Source: Cyanobium sp. Cruz-8D1 (lineage in GTDB: Bacteria > Cyanobacteriota > Cyanobacteriia > PCC-6307 > Cyanobiaceae). From it: 64,000 nucleotides of DNA. Made by a program: the position numbers and the translations under genes. The notes under the pieces are model-generated. The model was not told the origin of the DNA. It ran no database searches and saw only the letters and a program-made list of their open reading frames with translations. Positions within the stretch are counted from its first letter, which is position 1. Every line of letters begins with the position of its first letter. The stretch spans positions 98,116-162,115 of the forward strand of contig NZ_JAGQCD010000004.1 of assembly GCF_024345975.1 (NCBI RefSeq). The letters are read 5' to 3'. This document shows, in pieces, positions 10,429 to 19,128 of this stretch.

Positions 10429-10446
10429 CTTCCTAGCCTTTCGGCC

Positions 10447-11130
10447 ATGGATCTCCCCAAGCCCCCGGTGGCCGAGCTGGCCCACGTCTCCAAGGTTTAC
10501 GGCAGTGGCGACACAGAGGTTCGTGCCCTCGACGACCTCTCGTTAACGGTGCAGCAGGGCGACTACCTGGCGGTGATGGGGGCCAGCGGATCCGGCAAGA
10601 GCACGGCCATGAACATCCTCGGCTGCCTGGACCGGCCCAGTTCCGGCAGCTATCGGCTGAACGGCACCGATGTCGACAGCCTCGACGACGATGCGCTGGC
10701 CGACCTGCGCAACCAGCAGCTGGGTTTCGTGTTCCAGCAGTTCCATCTGCTGCCCCAGCTGAGTGCCATCGACAACGTGATGCTGCCGATGATCTATGCC
10801 CGCATCCCCAAGGAGGAGCGGCGCCGGCGGGCCCTGGCGGCCCTCGATCGTGTCGGCCTTTCCAACCGGCTGGAGAACAAGCCCAACCAGCTCTCCGGCG
10901 GCCAGCAGCAGCGGGTGGCTTTGGCCCGGGCGATCATCAACGATCCGGCCATGCTGCTGGCCGACGAGCCCACCGGAGCCCTCGACTCCCACACCACCGA
11001 GGAAGTGCTGAGCCTGTTCGGTGATCTCAATGCCCAGGGGATCACGATCCTGATCGTCACCCACGAAAATGAGGTGGGCGCCAGGGCCGATCGGGTCGTG
11101 CACTTCCGCGACGGACGCATCAGCGCCTGA
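10447..11130 (+). CDS. ABC transporter ATP-binding protein, MacB/LolD type
   Basis: A 227-residue ATPase of the MacB/LolD group. Walker A is GASGSGKST (residues 45-53), a Q-loop lies in GFVFQQFHLLPQL, the signature is LSGGQQQR and Walker B is MLLADEPTGALD; the H-loop is IVTHE. Such ATPases normally pair with FtsX/MacB-like permeases for lipoprotein, peptide or efflux transport, or with the DevBCA-type exporter. No permease gene is adjacent here, so the partner must be encoded elsewhere. It lies 18 bases after ndhB on the same strand. Confidence 0.85.
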   Translation: MDLPKPPVAELAHVSKVYGSGDTEVRALDDLSLTVQQGDYLAVMGASGSGKSTAMNILGCLDRPSSGSYRLNGTDVDSLDDDALADLRNQQLGFVFQQFHLLPQLSAIDNVMLPMIYARIPKEERRRRALAALDRVGLSNRLENKPNQLSGGQQQRVALARAIINDPAMLLADEPTGALDSHTTEEVLSLFGDLNAQGITILIVTHENEVGARADRVVHFRDGRISA

Positions 11131-11144
11131 CCCGCACCCCCGAC

Positions 11145-12389
11145 TCAGCCGGGGGAAGGCGTCCGATCTGTGGGCAGGGCCAGGGGAGAACGGGGCCGCT
11201 CCAGGGTGGCGATGAGCTGGCCCATCAGCAGGGCCACCGCGTCGCTGGACCCACGGCCATCGGGACCGGCCATGCCGGCGAACAGGCTGCCGCCCGGGTC
11301 GAAATCGCCGGGATTGGTGGCGACCCAGCCGCCATCCTGGGGCAGGCGCAGCTCGAAATGCAGGTGGGGGCCGGTGCTCAGGCCCGTGCTGCCGACGCGG
11401 CCGATCACTTCGCCCTGACGCACCATCTCCCCGTCCTTGACATAGAGCTCGGACAGGTGGCCATAGAGGGTGCGGCGCCGGGGGCGGTCATGCTCCAGCT
11501 CCACCGCCAGACCGTAACCACCTGCCAGACCGCTGCTGACGACGCGTCCGGAGAGGGCCGCCACCACCGGCGTGCCCTCAGGGGCCGCCAGATCACGGCC
11601 CGCATGCATCAGCCAGCTGCCGATGATCGGATGCAGGCGCCAGCCAAAGTCGCTCGTGGTGACGGCGGAGCCGATCAGGGGGAAGAGCAGGCGCAGGTTG
11701 CCGTTGCCACCGATCGGGGCGGGCCGGGGGGTGACGCGAAACACGTCGGTGAGCCGGAAGCTGCCGCCGGCTCCGGTGAGCAGGGCGCTGACGGGAACGG
11801 TGATCGGCGGCAGGGGGGAAGCATCAAGGCCGAAACCGCCGAAGCCGATGCCGCGGCCCCCGGCCGCCAGATCCCCCTCGCCCCGTCCGTCCGCGAGACC
11901 ATCCTTGCGGCCGCGGCCGATGATGATCACACCGGTATTGCATTCCTGTACGGAGAGGGCCCCGGCACGGCAGGCCTGGCTGCGGGAGGCCGCCTGCTGG
12001 GGCGAGAGCAGGGAGCCGCGCACCCGAACCCGCTCGCCAGGGGTCACAACCCCTTCCCGCACCAGGGCATCGAGGGAGGCATCAAAGCGGCGGACCGGTT
12101 CGGGACGGCGCTCGGCCGTTCCGGGACGCAGCATCGGCGGAGGGGCCTCACCGCTGACCGGTGATGGAGGCGCCAGGGGTTGGACGGGGGCCTGGAGCTC
12201 GGGGCGGGTGACCGGCGCGGCGATTCTCACCGAAGGGCGCAGCACCGGCGTCGGTTCTGGGGCCTGGGCCGGCGGGGCCGTCGCTTCGGCGCCAGGAACG
12301 GCCTGGGCCAGCACCAGGGGCATCGCCAGCCACGAGGCGGTGGCCCCGGCCGTGAGGGCCGTCAGAACGGTGAGGGGCTGGGGGGACAT
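11145..12389 (-). CDS. M23 family metallopeptidase
   Basis: A 414-residue exported protein, probably a peptidoglycan endopeptidase or a division-site LytM factor. The N-terminal 30 residues form a signal peptide ending near VLAQA. A Pro-rich linker follows (to about residue 100), then a middle domain. The C-terminal LytM/M23 domain has the zinc motifs H-x3-D (MHAGRDLA), YGHLS and HLHFELR, so all expected ligands are present. It is convergent with the ABC ATPase gene, 14 bases away. Confidence 0.9.
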   Translation of the reverse strand: MSPQPLTVLTALTAGATASWLAMPLVLAQAVPGAEATAPPAQAPEPTPVLRPSVRIAAPVTRPELQAPVQPLAPPSPVSGEAPPPMLRPGTAERRPEPVRRFDASLDALVREGVVTPGERVRVRGSLLSPQQAASRSQACRAGALSVQECNTGVIIIGRGRKDGLADGRGEGDLAAGGRGIGFGGFGLDASPLPPITVPVSALLTGAGGSFRLTDVFRVTPRPAPIGGNGNLRLLFPLIGSAVTTSDFGWRLHPIIGSWLMHAGRDLAAPEGTPVVAALSGRVVSSGLAGGYGLAVELEHDRPRRRTLYGHLSELYVKDGEMVRQGEVIGRVGSTGLSTGPHLHFELRLPQDGGWVATNPGDFDPGGSLFAGMAGPDGRGSSDAVALLMGQLIATLERPRSPLALPTDRTPSPG

Positions 12390-12425
12390 GTCAGAGAAAG
12401 GCGATACACACTTTAAGGGGGGTGC

Positions 12426-13214
12426 TCAACCGGCGCCGAACGTGCGTTGCAGCACCTGCTCCCGTGGGCCGTGAACCAGCCGCAGTCCGCCATCGGCCGT
12501 CAGCCCGATGGGACGCCAGTCTTCGCCGTTGCGGTGGATGGGCCCAGCGGGCAGCAGCAGACGCCGCTCCGCCTGCCGGCGCACCTCCTCGGGCTCCCCG
12601 GCCCAGGCCATGGCCCACTCCAGGGCCGCCAGCACCTCCCCACACCAGAGCAATGGATCGGCGCGCCGGGGGCCCAGCAACGTCGCCACGGCCACCGCAC
12701 CGGCTGGCACCCGGTTGGCGGCATTGAGCCCGACACCGACGCGGGCCCAGCGGCAGACGCCCCCCCGTAGCCGCAGCCGGGGCAGCAGGCCCGCCAGCTT
12801 CAGCGGTGTGGCCCCATCGGCGGCCACCAGCAGCAGATCGTTCGGCCATTTGAGCCGCACCGGCAGCCCCCGGGCCTCCAGCCGCAGGCACAATCCGACC
12901 GCCGCCGCCAGGCCGGGGGCGGCGGCCGGCTCGGCAGCGGCGGGCCAGGGCAGGGCTGCACTCAGCCAGACCCCCCCGCTCGGGGAGCACCAGGGGCGGC
13001 CCTGCTGGCCGCGGCCGAAGCGCTGGCGGCGGGCGATCACGGCCCGGGGGGCCCGCAGCGACCCGTCGCCCGCAAGGCGCGGGTCATCGGCCAGCCAGCG
13101 ATCGAGCTCCGTCTCGGTACTGGCGCACACCGGCAGGGCCCGCAGCCGCCAGGGCAGGGGAGGCGTCGGGGCGTTTGGCGTCGCTCGTCGCTGGGCCCCG
13201 ATCGCGCCGATCAA
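12426..13214 (-). CDS. birA: Biotin--[acetyl-CoA-carboxylase] ligase
   Basis: Attaches biotin to the carboxyl carrier protein of acetyl-CoA carboxylase. The 262-residue protein has the biotin-ligase signature RFGRGQQGRPW (residues about 67-77), a GGVWLSAALPW strand, KWPNDLLL (catalytic Lys) and the KLAGLLPRL/VGVGLNAAN region. No N-terminal helix-turn-helix precedes the ligase domain, so it is a monofunctional, non-repressor form. It overlaps the aminotransferase stop by four bases. Confidence 0.9.
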   Translation of the reverse strand: MIGAIGAQRRATPNAPTPPLPWRLRALPVCASTETELDRWLADDPRLAGDGSLRAPRAVIARRQRFGRGQQGRPWCSPSGGVWLSAALPWPAAAEPAAAPGLAAAVGLCLRLEARGLPVRLKWPNDLLLVAADGATPLKLAGLLPRLRLRGGVCRWARVGVGLNAANRVPAGAVAVATLLGPRRADPLLWCGEVLAALEWAMAWAGEPEEVRRQAERRLLLPAGPIHRNGEDWRPIGLTADGGLRLVHGPREQVLQRTFGAG

Positions 13215-14422
13215 AACCGCCGCAGCCAGTCGCCGATGCGGGCCGCCCCCGCCTCCAGTTCCGCGGCCGGGTGGACCAGGGCCAACCGCTGCCAGCCCTC
13301 GCCGCCGGGGCCGAAGCCGTTGCCGGGGGTGAGGCAGACGCCCGTGGCCTCCAGCAGGGCGGCGCAGAAACGCTCCGAATCCAGACCCCGAGCCCGCGCC
13401 GGCTCAGGGATCTGCAGCCACAGGTAGAGGGCCATTGAGGGCAGCCGCACCGGCCAGCCCTGGGCCTCGAGGGCGGCGGCCATGCGGTCGCGGCGCTCGC
13501 GGTAGACGCCGCGCAACTGCTCGGGCCAGTGGGGGGCCTGCTCGAGGGCGGCGATGGCTCCGGCCTGCAGCGCCAGGGACTGGTTGAAATCCACCACCCC
13601 CTTGAGCTGGCGCAGGGCACTGATCAAGTCCTCAGCACCGATGGCGAAGGCCAGCCGGTACCCCCCCAGACACCAGCTTTTAGAGAAGGAGAAGAACTCG
13701 ATGCCACAGCGCCGCCAGGCGGGATGGCGCATCAGGGCAGGGGCCTCCCCGTCCAGGGCCAGATCCACGTAGGGGTTGTCATGGGCGAGCACCACGTCGT
13801 GGCGCAGGGCCCGCTCCACCGCCGCGTCCAGCCAGGCCTGCTCGCCAGTGGTGGCCGTGGGGTTGTGGGGAAAGCCCAGCACCATCAGCTTGAGGGCCTG
13901 CCACTGGCTGGGGGCCAGCCGGTCGAAATCCGGACGCCAGCCGGCCTCGGCGTCGAGGGGCAGCAACACCGGCTCGGCGCTGGCCAGATGCAGGCCCCCC
14001 ATGTGGGAGGGGTAGTAGGGGTCGAGCAGCAGGGCCGGATCGCCGGGGTTGAGCACCGCCAGCGGCAAATGGGCCGTGCCCTCCTGGGAACCCACCAGCA
14101 GCAGCACCTCCGTTTCCGGATCCACCGCCACGTCGAATCGCCGCCGCGCCCAGGCCGCCACCGCTTCGCGGAAGGGCAGGGTGGCGGCGTGGAGGCAGTA
14201 GGACGCACTCTCGGGCCTGGCCAGGCCCGCGGCGATGGCCTCAAGGGCCACAGGCGGGGGCTGCAGGTCGGTGGAGCCGAGGGAGAGATCCAGCAGCGGC
14301 GGCAGGGGAGACGCGTCGGCACCGTGGCCGGCGGCGGCACGGACGCTGTAGGCGGCCTTGCGCTGGTCGTTGCGGGCGAAGACGCCGCTGCCCAGCCGCG
14401 ACAGGCGCTCAGAGATGGGCAT
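13211..14422 (-). CDS. PLP-dependent aminotransferase, class I/II
   Basis: A 403-residue fold-type I aminotransferase. The PLP Lys is K248 in SFSKSWCLGG; other cofactor residues are N187 in FPHNPT, D215 and Y218 in AHDNPYVD, and R256 in GGYR. The substrate is not clear; similar cyanobacterial proteins are annotated as LL-diaminopimelate- or succinyldiaminopimelate-type aminotransferases. ATG at 14422 (MPISERLSRLGSGVF) matches the family N terminus better than the ATG at 14458. It overlaps the thioredoxin gene by 14 bases and birA by four, so the three form one operon. Confidence 0.85.
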   Translation of the reverse strand: MPISERLSRLGSGVFARNDQRKAAYSVRAAAGHGADASPLPPLLDLSLGSTDLQPPPVALEAIAAGLARPESASYCLHAATLPFREAVAAWARRRFDVAVDPETEVLLLVGSQEGTAHLPLAVLNPGDPALLLDPYYPSHMGGLHLASAEPVLLPLDAEAGWRPDFDRLAPSQWQALKLMVLGFPHNPTATTGEQAWLDAAVERALRHDVVLAHDNPYVDLALDGEAPALMRHPAWRRCGIEFFSFSKSWCLGGYRLAFAIGAEDLISALRQLKGVVDFNQSLALQAGAIAALEQAPHWPEQLRGVYRERRDRMAAALEAQGWPVRLPSMALYLWLQIPEPARARGLDSERFCAALLEATGVCLTPGNGFGPGGEGWQRLALVHPAAELEAGAARIGDWLRRF

Positions 14423-14759
14423 CAAGGAACGCCTTGAGCTGGGACTGGGCCATGGCACCTTCGTGGCGGGCCACTTCCAGGCCGGCCCGGAACAGGATCA
14501 AGGTGGGCAGGCCCTGCACCTTGAGGCTGTCGCGGCTGATGGGGTTGGGATCGGCCTCCAGCTTGCCGACAGTGAGGGCGCCTCCGGGAACCTCGGCATA
14601 GGCCGTGGCGGCCCAGGTCATCAGGGGCGCCATCAGGCGGCAGGGGCCACACCAGGCCGCCCAGACGTCCACCAGCACCGGTCCTGGAGCCTCGAGAACC
14701 GACGCCTGGAAGTTGGCATCGGTGAGTTCAAGGACGGGGGAGTCGACGTCGGCGGGCAC
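14409..14759 (-). CDS. Thioredoxin
   Basis: A 116-residue thioredoxin with the redox motif WCGPC at residues 36-40 and the cis-Pro region VQGLPTLILF. It should reduce protein disulfides in the cytosol. It starts with GTG at 14759. The next gene overlaps its end by 14 bases. Its sequence departs from classical TrxA in the middle part (AATAYAEVPGGALTVGKLEADPNP), so it may be a specialised isoform. Confidence 0.9.
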   Translation of the reverse strand: MPADVDSPVLELTDANFQASVLEAPGPVLVDVWAAWCGPCRLMAPLMTWAATAYAEVPGGALTVGKLEADPNPISRDSLKVQGLPTLILFRAGLEVARHEGAMAQSQLKAFLDAHL

Positions 14760-14794
14760 GGCGTTCGGAACAGCGGTGGCCCGATTGTATGAAT

Positions 14795-15568
14795 TCAGAG
14801 CTTGTCGATGGACTGGCGCAGTTCCTCGAGTTCGGCATTCACCTCAGCCACCTTCACCGGCTCCAGCAGGGGGGCCGGTCCGCCCTCCATGGGCAGGGAG
14901 ATGGGGGTCTTGCCGCCTTCGAGCCGGTTTTTGAGGGCCGCCAGCTCTTCGTCGACGTTGCTGCCCTCCAGGGCCGCGAACTGGCTTTCCAGATCGGCCC
15001 CGGCCAGCTCGGCGGCGGCCTGGCTGCGGGCCTCCATGTTCAGCACCTTCTCCTCCATCTGGTCGAAGGCGGCCATCGAACTGTTGGTGTTCAGGCTGCC
15101 TACGGCGTTCTGGAGCTGCTCCTGGGCCTGGGCCGCCTGGGCACGGGCCTTGAGCATGTCCTTCTTGGTCTTGGCCTCGGCGATCTTGCCTTCGAGGGCG
15201 GTGAGGCTGCGCTTGAGGGTGTCGACCTGACCGGCCTGGCCGTTGAGCTGGGCGTTGAGGGCGGCGGCGGTGTCGGTGTAGGTCTTACGGCGCGAGAGGG
15301 ACTCGCGGGCCAGATCCTCTTCACCCTTCTTGAGCGCCAGTTCGGCGCGTTCGTACCAGGTGCGGCTCTGGGCCTCGGCCTGCTCGGCCTGATTCTGCAG
15401 CCGCTTCTGGCTGGCGATGGCGGTGGCCACGGCCTGGCGCAGCTTGACCAGATCGGACTGCATGTCCGCCACGGACTGATCCAGGATCTTGGCCGGGTCC
15501 TCGGCCTTGCTCACCAGGTCATTGAGGTTGGCGCGCAGGAGGCGGCTCAGCCGATCGAAAAAACCCAT
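14795..15568 (-). CDS. vipp1: Vipp1/IM30 (PspA family)
   Basis: Membrane-remodelling protein needed for thylakoid maintenance. The 257-residue protein begins MGFFDRLSRLLRANLNDLVSKAEDP, the conserved amphipathic helix, and continues as a long coiled coil rich in Ala, Glu, Lys and Gln. It extends past the usual PspA end with an Asp/Glu-rich helix (VAEVNAELEELRQSIDKL), as expected for Vipp1 rather than bacterial PspA. The frame is open to 15628, but the helix start fixes ATG at 15568. It lies 35 bases upstream of the thioredoxin gene on the same strand. Confidence 0.92.
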   Translation of the reverse strand: MGFFDRLSRLLRANLNDLVSKAEDPAKILDQSVADMQSDLVKLRQAVATAIASQKRLQNQAEQAEAQSRTWYERAELALKKGEEDLARESLSRRKTYTDTAAALNAQLNGQAGQVDTLKRSLTALEGKIAEAKTKKDMLKARAQAAQAQEQLQNAVGSLNTNSSMAAFDQMEEKVLNMEARSQAAAELAGADLESQFAALEGSNVDEELAALKNRLEGGKTPISLPMEGGPAPLLEPVKVAEVNAELEELRQSIDKL

Positions 15569-15663
15569 GGAGGCGGGGCTATTGCAGAAGCTGACAGTAG
15601 CCAGAACTGGCCAGGCGCACCCAGCCAACAGTCAGCGGATTGCCGCACCCCTAGCGTGGGCCC

Positions 15664-16236
15664 ATGGAGCCGTCCCGTTCCCGCCAGCGCCGCCAAGCCG
15701 ACAGCGGCGGCTCCCGTCGCTGGATCAGCGAGGCGCTGCAGACGCGCCGGGTGGGCAACATTTCCTTGCTCATGCCGCCTCCCCGGCCGCCGGCCAGTGC
15801 CCTGGCGAGCTGCCTCGACAGCCTCCAGCAGGACTGGCGCCGCGACGGCCACCTGGCGGGCCTGTGGCGGGAATGGCCCCGCATCGCCGGCCCCCAGCTG
15901 GCCCCCCATTGCCGCCCCCTGCAGCTGCAGGGGGGCCTGCTGACAGTGGGCGCCGCGCCGGGACCCTGGCTGCAGGCCCTGCAGTACAACCGCCACCAGC
16001 TGCTGGGTTCGCTGCGGGCGGCGGGCTTTGCGGTGCGGGACGTGCGGGTGCAGCAGCACCACCCCGCCCCCACCACCCCGGGCGGCCAGAGCGAGGCGGA
16101 GGTGTGGGCCGTCCATCCCAGCCGCTGCGATGTTCACGGCATGGCGGACTGCCCGGCCTGCGGTCGGCCGGCCCCGGCCGGGGAGATGGCCCGCTGGGGC
16201 CACTGCAGCTTCTGCCGCCGCGCAGAGCTGGCCTGA
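15664..16236 (+). CDS. DUF721/DciA-like protein with C-terminal zinc ribbon
   Basis: A 190-residue protein. Residues about 45-130 match the DUF721 (DciA) fold: LASCLDSLQQDW, LWREWPRIAGPQLAPHCRPLQL, LLTVGAAPGPWLQALQYNR. DciA loads the replicative helicase DnaB in most bacteria lacking DnaC. The C terminus adds Cys pairs C163/C166 and C181/C184, a likely zinc ribbon not part of the core DciA domain. ATG at 15664 is divergent from vipp1 by 95 bases. Confidence 0.75.
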   Translation: MEPSRSRQRRQADSGGSRRWISEALQTRRVGNISLLMPPPRPPASALASCLDSLQQDWRRDGHLAGLWREWPRIAGPQLAPHCRPLQLQGGLLTVGAAPGPWLQALQYNRHQLLGSLRAAGFAVRDVRVQQHHPAPTTPGGQSEAEVWAVHPSRCDVHGMADCPACGRPAPAGEMARWGHCSFCRRAELA

Positions 16237-16255
16237 GCGCCTCACCCGGGGCCCT

Positions 16256-16777
16256 TCAGGGGCCGCCAGCCTCGTGCTGGTCGCCGAACAGGGCCCGCCA
16301 GGCCTTCTCCTGGGCCGCCGCAGCCTCGCTGCCCTCCAGGGGGAAACCAGCGAGGAAGTCCTTGTCGGCGGATGGCTCGTAGGGCCCCTGCTTGATCTCC
16401 ATGAGCACCGCATCGGCGCTCAGGGCCACCAGGGTGTGGATCACCCCTTCGGCCAGCTCGATCCCGAACAGGGGCCCGCCGGCGCTGATCCGTTCACACC
16501 CGAGCACCCGACCACCACCGTCGAGCAGCACCAGCCCCACTTCTCCCTGCAGCACCAGGAAGCACTCGAAACCGGCCCCGGGTGGCTGGCGACGGTGGCG
16601 GTGGGGCCGCACGTAGGTGCCGATCTGCAGGACGTTGAGGAAGCGCTGCACCCGATCGGCGGGGGCATGGAAGTTGTGGTTGAGACGGCGGCGGCGGGAG
16701 CCGCGGGCGCCGGCCGCCACGGTGTCGAACAACGCCTGATCGATGCGCTGCAGGGGAGAAGGCGTTGCGGACTGCAT
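16256..16777 (-). CDS. WbuC-type cupin protein
   Basis: A 173-residue cupin fold protein. The metal-site pattern is visible in RPHRHRRQPPGAGFECFLVLQGEVGLVLLDG, with later His in EGVIHTLVALS. WbuC-type cupins are found near surface-polysaccharide genes in other bacteria, but their reaction is not established. Here it sits alone, convergent with the DciA-like gene (19 bases apart) and divergent from the SDR gene. Confidence 0.75.
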   Translation of the reverse strand: MQSATPSPLQRIDQALFDTVAAGARGSRRRRLNHNFHAPADRVQRFLNVLQIGTYVRPHRHRRQPPGAGFECFLVLQGEVGLVLLDGGGRVLGCERISAGGPLFGIELAEGVIHTLVALSADAVLMEIKQGPYEPSADKDFLAGFPLEGSEAAAAQEKAWRALFGDQHEAGGP

Positions 16778-16888
16778 CGGAGACAGGGACAGCCATCGGT
16801 GTCCGTCCTAGTCCGTCCTGCCCATGGCGCGGCTCCTTAGCCTGAGCTGGTTCACGGCCCCCGTTTCGCCGCCCGCAGGAGTCCGCCC

Positions 16889-17878
16889 TTGGCCGCCGCG
16901 CGCCACATCCTGCTGACCGGCGGCAATTCCGGCATCGGCTTTGAGGCGGCGGTGGTCCTCTGCCGGGCCGGCCACCGGCTCACCCTGCTCTGCCGGGATC
17001 GCCCCAGCGCCGAGGCGGCCAGCCGGCGGGTGCTGGAGCGGGCCGGCGCCGGCACGCCCCCCGCAAGCGAGGCCTGCGACCTGGCGGATCTGGACAGCGT
17101 GCGGGCCTGTGCCGCCGTCCTGCTGGCCCAGGCGACCCCCATCGACACGCTGGTGCTCAATGCCGGCCTGCAGTACGCCGGCGCCAGCGAGCCGCGGCGC
17201 ACCGCCCAGGGCCATGAGCTCAGCTTCGGGGTGAACCATCTCGGCCATGTCCTGCTGGCCCACCAGCTGGGGCCCCTGCTGGCGGCCGGACAATCCCCAC
17301 GGCTGGTGGTCACCGCCAGCGAGGTCCACGACCCCAGCACCGCAGGCGGGAAGGTGGGCGCCCCGGCGGGGCTGGGCGATCTGGCTGGCCTGCGGCCGGG
17401 CCAGGCCACCACGATGGTGAACGGCACGGACCGCTTCAATGCCGACAAGGCCTACAAGGACAGCAAGCTCTGCAATGTGCTGTTTGCGCGTGAGTTCGCC
17501 CGGCGAGTGGAGGCGCAGGGAACGCCCCATCCGGTGATCGCCTGGAGCCCCGGACTGGTGATTCCGCCCACCAGCGAAGGCGGCTTCTGGCGCTACAGCC
17601 GCCAGTCGAACGAGCTGGGGCAACGGTTATTCGCCCTGGCGGCCCGCTCGATCCTGCGCCTCACCGAAAGCGTCGAGAACGCCGGGGCGCTGCTGGCCGC
17701 CCTGGCCGTCGATGACGCCTACGCCGTCAACGGCTTCCGCTACCACTGCAACCGCGTCACGGCCCCGGGCCGGCATGTGTTTGCGCCCACCGCCACCAGC
17801 GCCGAAGGACAGGACGCTGATCTGGCCTGCCGGCTCTGGGAGGCCAGTGCGGCCCTGGTGGGGGTGGGGGCGCCATGA
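16889..17878 (+). CDS. Short-chain dehydrogenase, protochlorophyllide-reductase-like
   Basis: A 329-residue SDR. The NAD(P) site is LLTGGNSGIGFEAA near the N terminus, the NAG motif is in LVLNAGLQYAG, the Ser is in VVTASEVHDP, and the catalytic pair is YKDSK in DKAYKDSKLCNVLF. The helix after the active site and the length resemble light-dependent protochlorophyllide reductase and retinol-dehydrogenase-like SDRs, but this sequence cannot be called POR with confidence. It starts with TTG at 16889, preceded by a good AGGAG ribosome site at about 16876. Confidence 0.8.
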   Translation: MAAARHILLTGGNSGIGFEAAVVLCRAGHRLTLLCRDRPSAEAASRRVLERAGAGTPPASEACDLADLDSVRACAAVLLAQATPIDTLVLNAGLQYAGASEPRRTAQGHELSFGVNHLGHVLLAHQLGPLLAAGQSPRLVVTASEVHDPSTAGGKVGAPAGLGDLAGLRPGQATTMVNGTDRFNADKAYKDSKLCNVLFAREFARRVEAQGTPHPVIAWSPGLVIPPTSEGGFWRYSRQSNELGQRLFALAARSILRLTESVENAGALLAALAVDDAYAVNGFRYHCNRVTAPGRHVFAPTATSAEGQDADLACRLWEASAALVGVGAP

Positions 17879-18018
17879 GCAAGACCACCGGCCCCCACTG
17901 GAATCCGCTGGCGCCAGAGCAGGCCCATCGCTGGCGCTGGCTGGAGGGCCAAGTGCAGGAACTGGTTCCCGTGAGGATCCCGCCTCCGGGTCACGCACCC
18001 GCTTCACCCGCTTCCTGA
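17875..18018 (+). CDS. Small hypothetical protein, 47 residues
   Basis: A short open frame whose ATG overlaps the SDR stop by four bases (ATGA), the arrangement used for translational coupling. The product starts MSKTTGPHWNPLAP and has a Trp-rich centre (HRWRWLEGQ) and a Pro/Ala-rich tail. No family is recognised. It could be a small partner of the SDR or the stub of a longer gene that lost its 3' part. Confidence 0.4.
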   Translation: MSKTTGPHWNPLAPEQAHRWRWLEGQVQELVPVRIPPPGHAPASPAS

Positions 18019-18124
18019 GCGTTGCCGACACCGCCGGGGGCATTTGGGGTGCAACGCTTGCCACCAATGGAGTGCCTGCTGGGCCGCCCCTGCCTAATCT
18101 CCCGCCAAAGCTCCCCCCCCTGCG

Positions 18125-18898
18125 ATGGCCGTGTCTCTGATGCAGGATCCCTCCGGTGGATCCTCCCTGAAGGTGATCGAGGCCGTGAAGGAGGGGTGGC
18201 AGGCCTTCACCCGGGCCCCCTGGGTGTTCGTCGGTTTCACCCTGCTGGCGGGGGTGCTGAGCAGCCTCTGCTCGCTGATCCAGGGCCAGATGGACCCCGA
18301 TGCAGCCGCCGTGGTCACGACGGTTGAGGTGATCCGCCTCGTGGTGGGCTCGATCCTGAGCGTGTTGGTGAGCCTGTGGAGCACCACGGGTCTGGTCCGG
18401 GGGGCCTGGTGCGCCCTGGCGGGAGGGAAGCCAAGCCTGGGCACCTTCCTCCGCTGGGACGGCCAGGCCAGCTGGCGACTGTTCCGTAACGGGCTGGTGC
18501 TGGGGATCCTGTTTGGCGCCGTCCTGGTGGTGGCGGCCCTGGTGGGGGTCGCCGCCGCCCGGCTCAATCAGGTCCTGGCCGTGTTGCCCTTCCTGGTGGC
18601 CTTCACCGTGCTGATCTACCTGGCGGTGAACCAGAAGTTCATGGCCCAGATCGCCCTGCTCAAGGGGCTGGGCCCGATCGAATCGATCACCCGCGGCCGC
18701 ACCCTGCTTGATCCCCAGTGGGGCTCGGTGCTGCTGCTGGCCCTGGTGGAATTCGCCATCGCCCTTGTGGGCCTGCTGGCCTGCTTCGTGGGGCTGCTGG
18801 TGGCGGTGCCGGTGATCCTCTGCACCAGCACGGCCGCCTACCGCCAGGTGTTCGGCAGCGAAGACCTCACGGGACTGCTGGTCGAGCCGGCGGCCTGA
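18125..18898 (+). CDS. Integral membrane protein, unknown function
   Basis: A 257-residue membrane protein with about six hydrophobic segments (residues near 31-52, 70-95, 120-145, 150-170, 196-215 and 216-240). The N-terminal SLKVIEAVKEGWQAFTRAPWVFVGFTLL and the later RGRTLLDPQWGSVLLLALVEF segments recall DUF975-like bacterial membrane proteins. The ATG at 18125 follows a short spacer after the small gene ending at 18018. No function can be inferred. Confidence 0.7.
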   Translation: MAVSLMQDPSGGSSLKVIEAVKEGWQAFTRAPWVFVGFTLLAGVLSSLCSLIQGQMDPDAAAVVTTVEVIRLVVGSILSVLVSLWSTTGLVRGAWCALAGGKPSLGTFLRWDGQASWRLFRNGLVLGILFGAVLVVAALVGVAAARLNQVLAVLPFLVAFTVLIYLAVNQKFMAQIALLKGLGPIESITRGRTLLDPQWGSVLLLALVEFAIALVGLLACFVGLLVAVPVILCTSTAAYRQVFGSEDLTGLLVEPAA

Positions 18899-19128
18899 CC
18901 CCGGCCGCTTGCAACGGTCCTGCCTGCTGACTCCGCGGTTGATCGTGATTCGGATTGATCACATTCCACACGACGGTTCCTGAACACGATGGCCGAAGGT
19001 GGATGTTTGCTTCGCTTTCGCCATTCGCTCATCCCCAGGGTTGCCTCCCCTCGATCTGGGCTTGTCCCCCTCCCATGCCCTTTCCCCATGGAACTGCCAG
19101 TGATTCGGCCTCCGGCCCCGGAGCGTCG

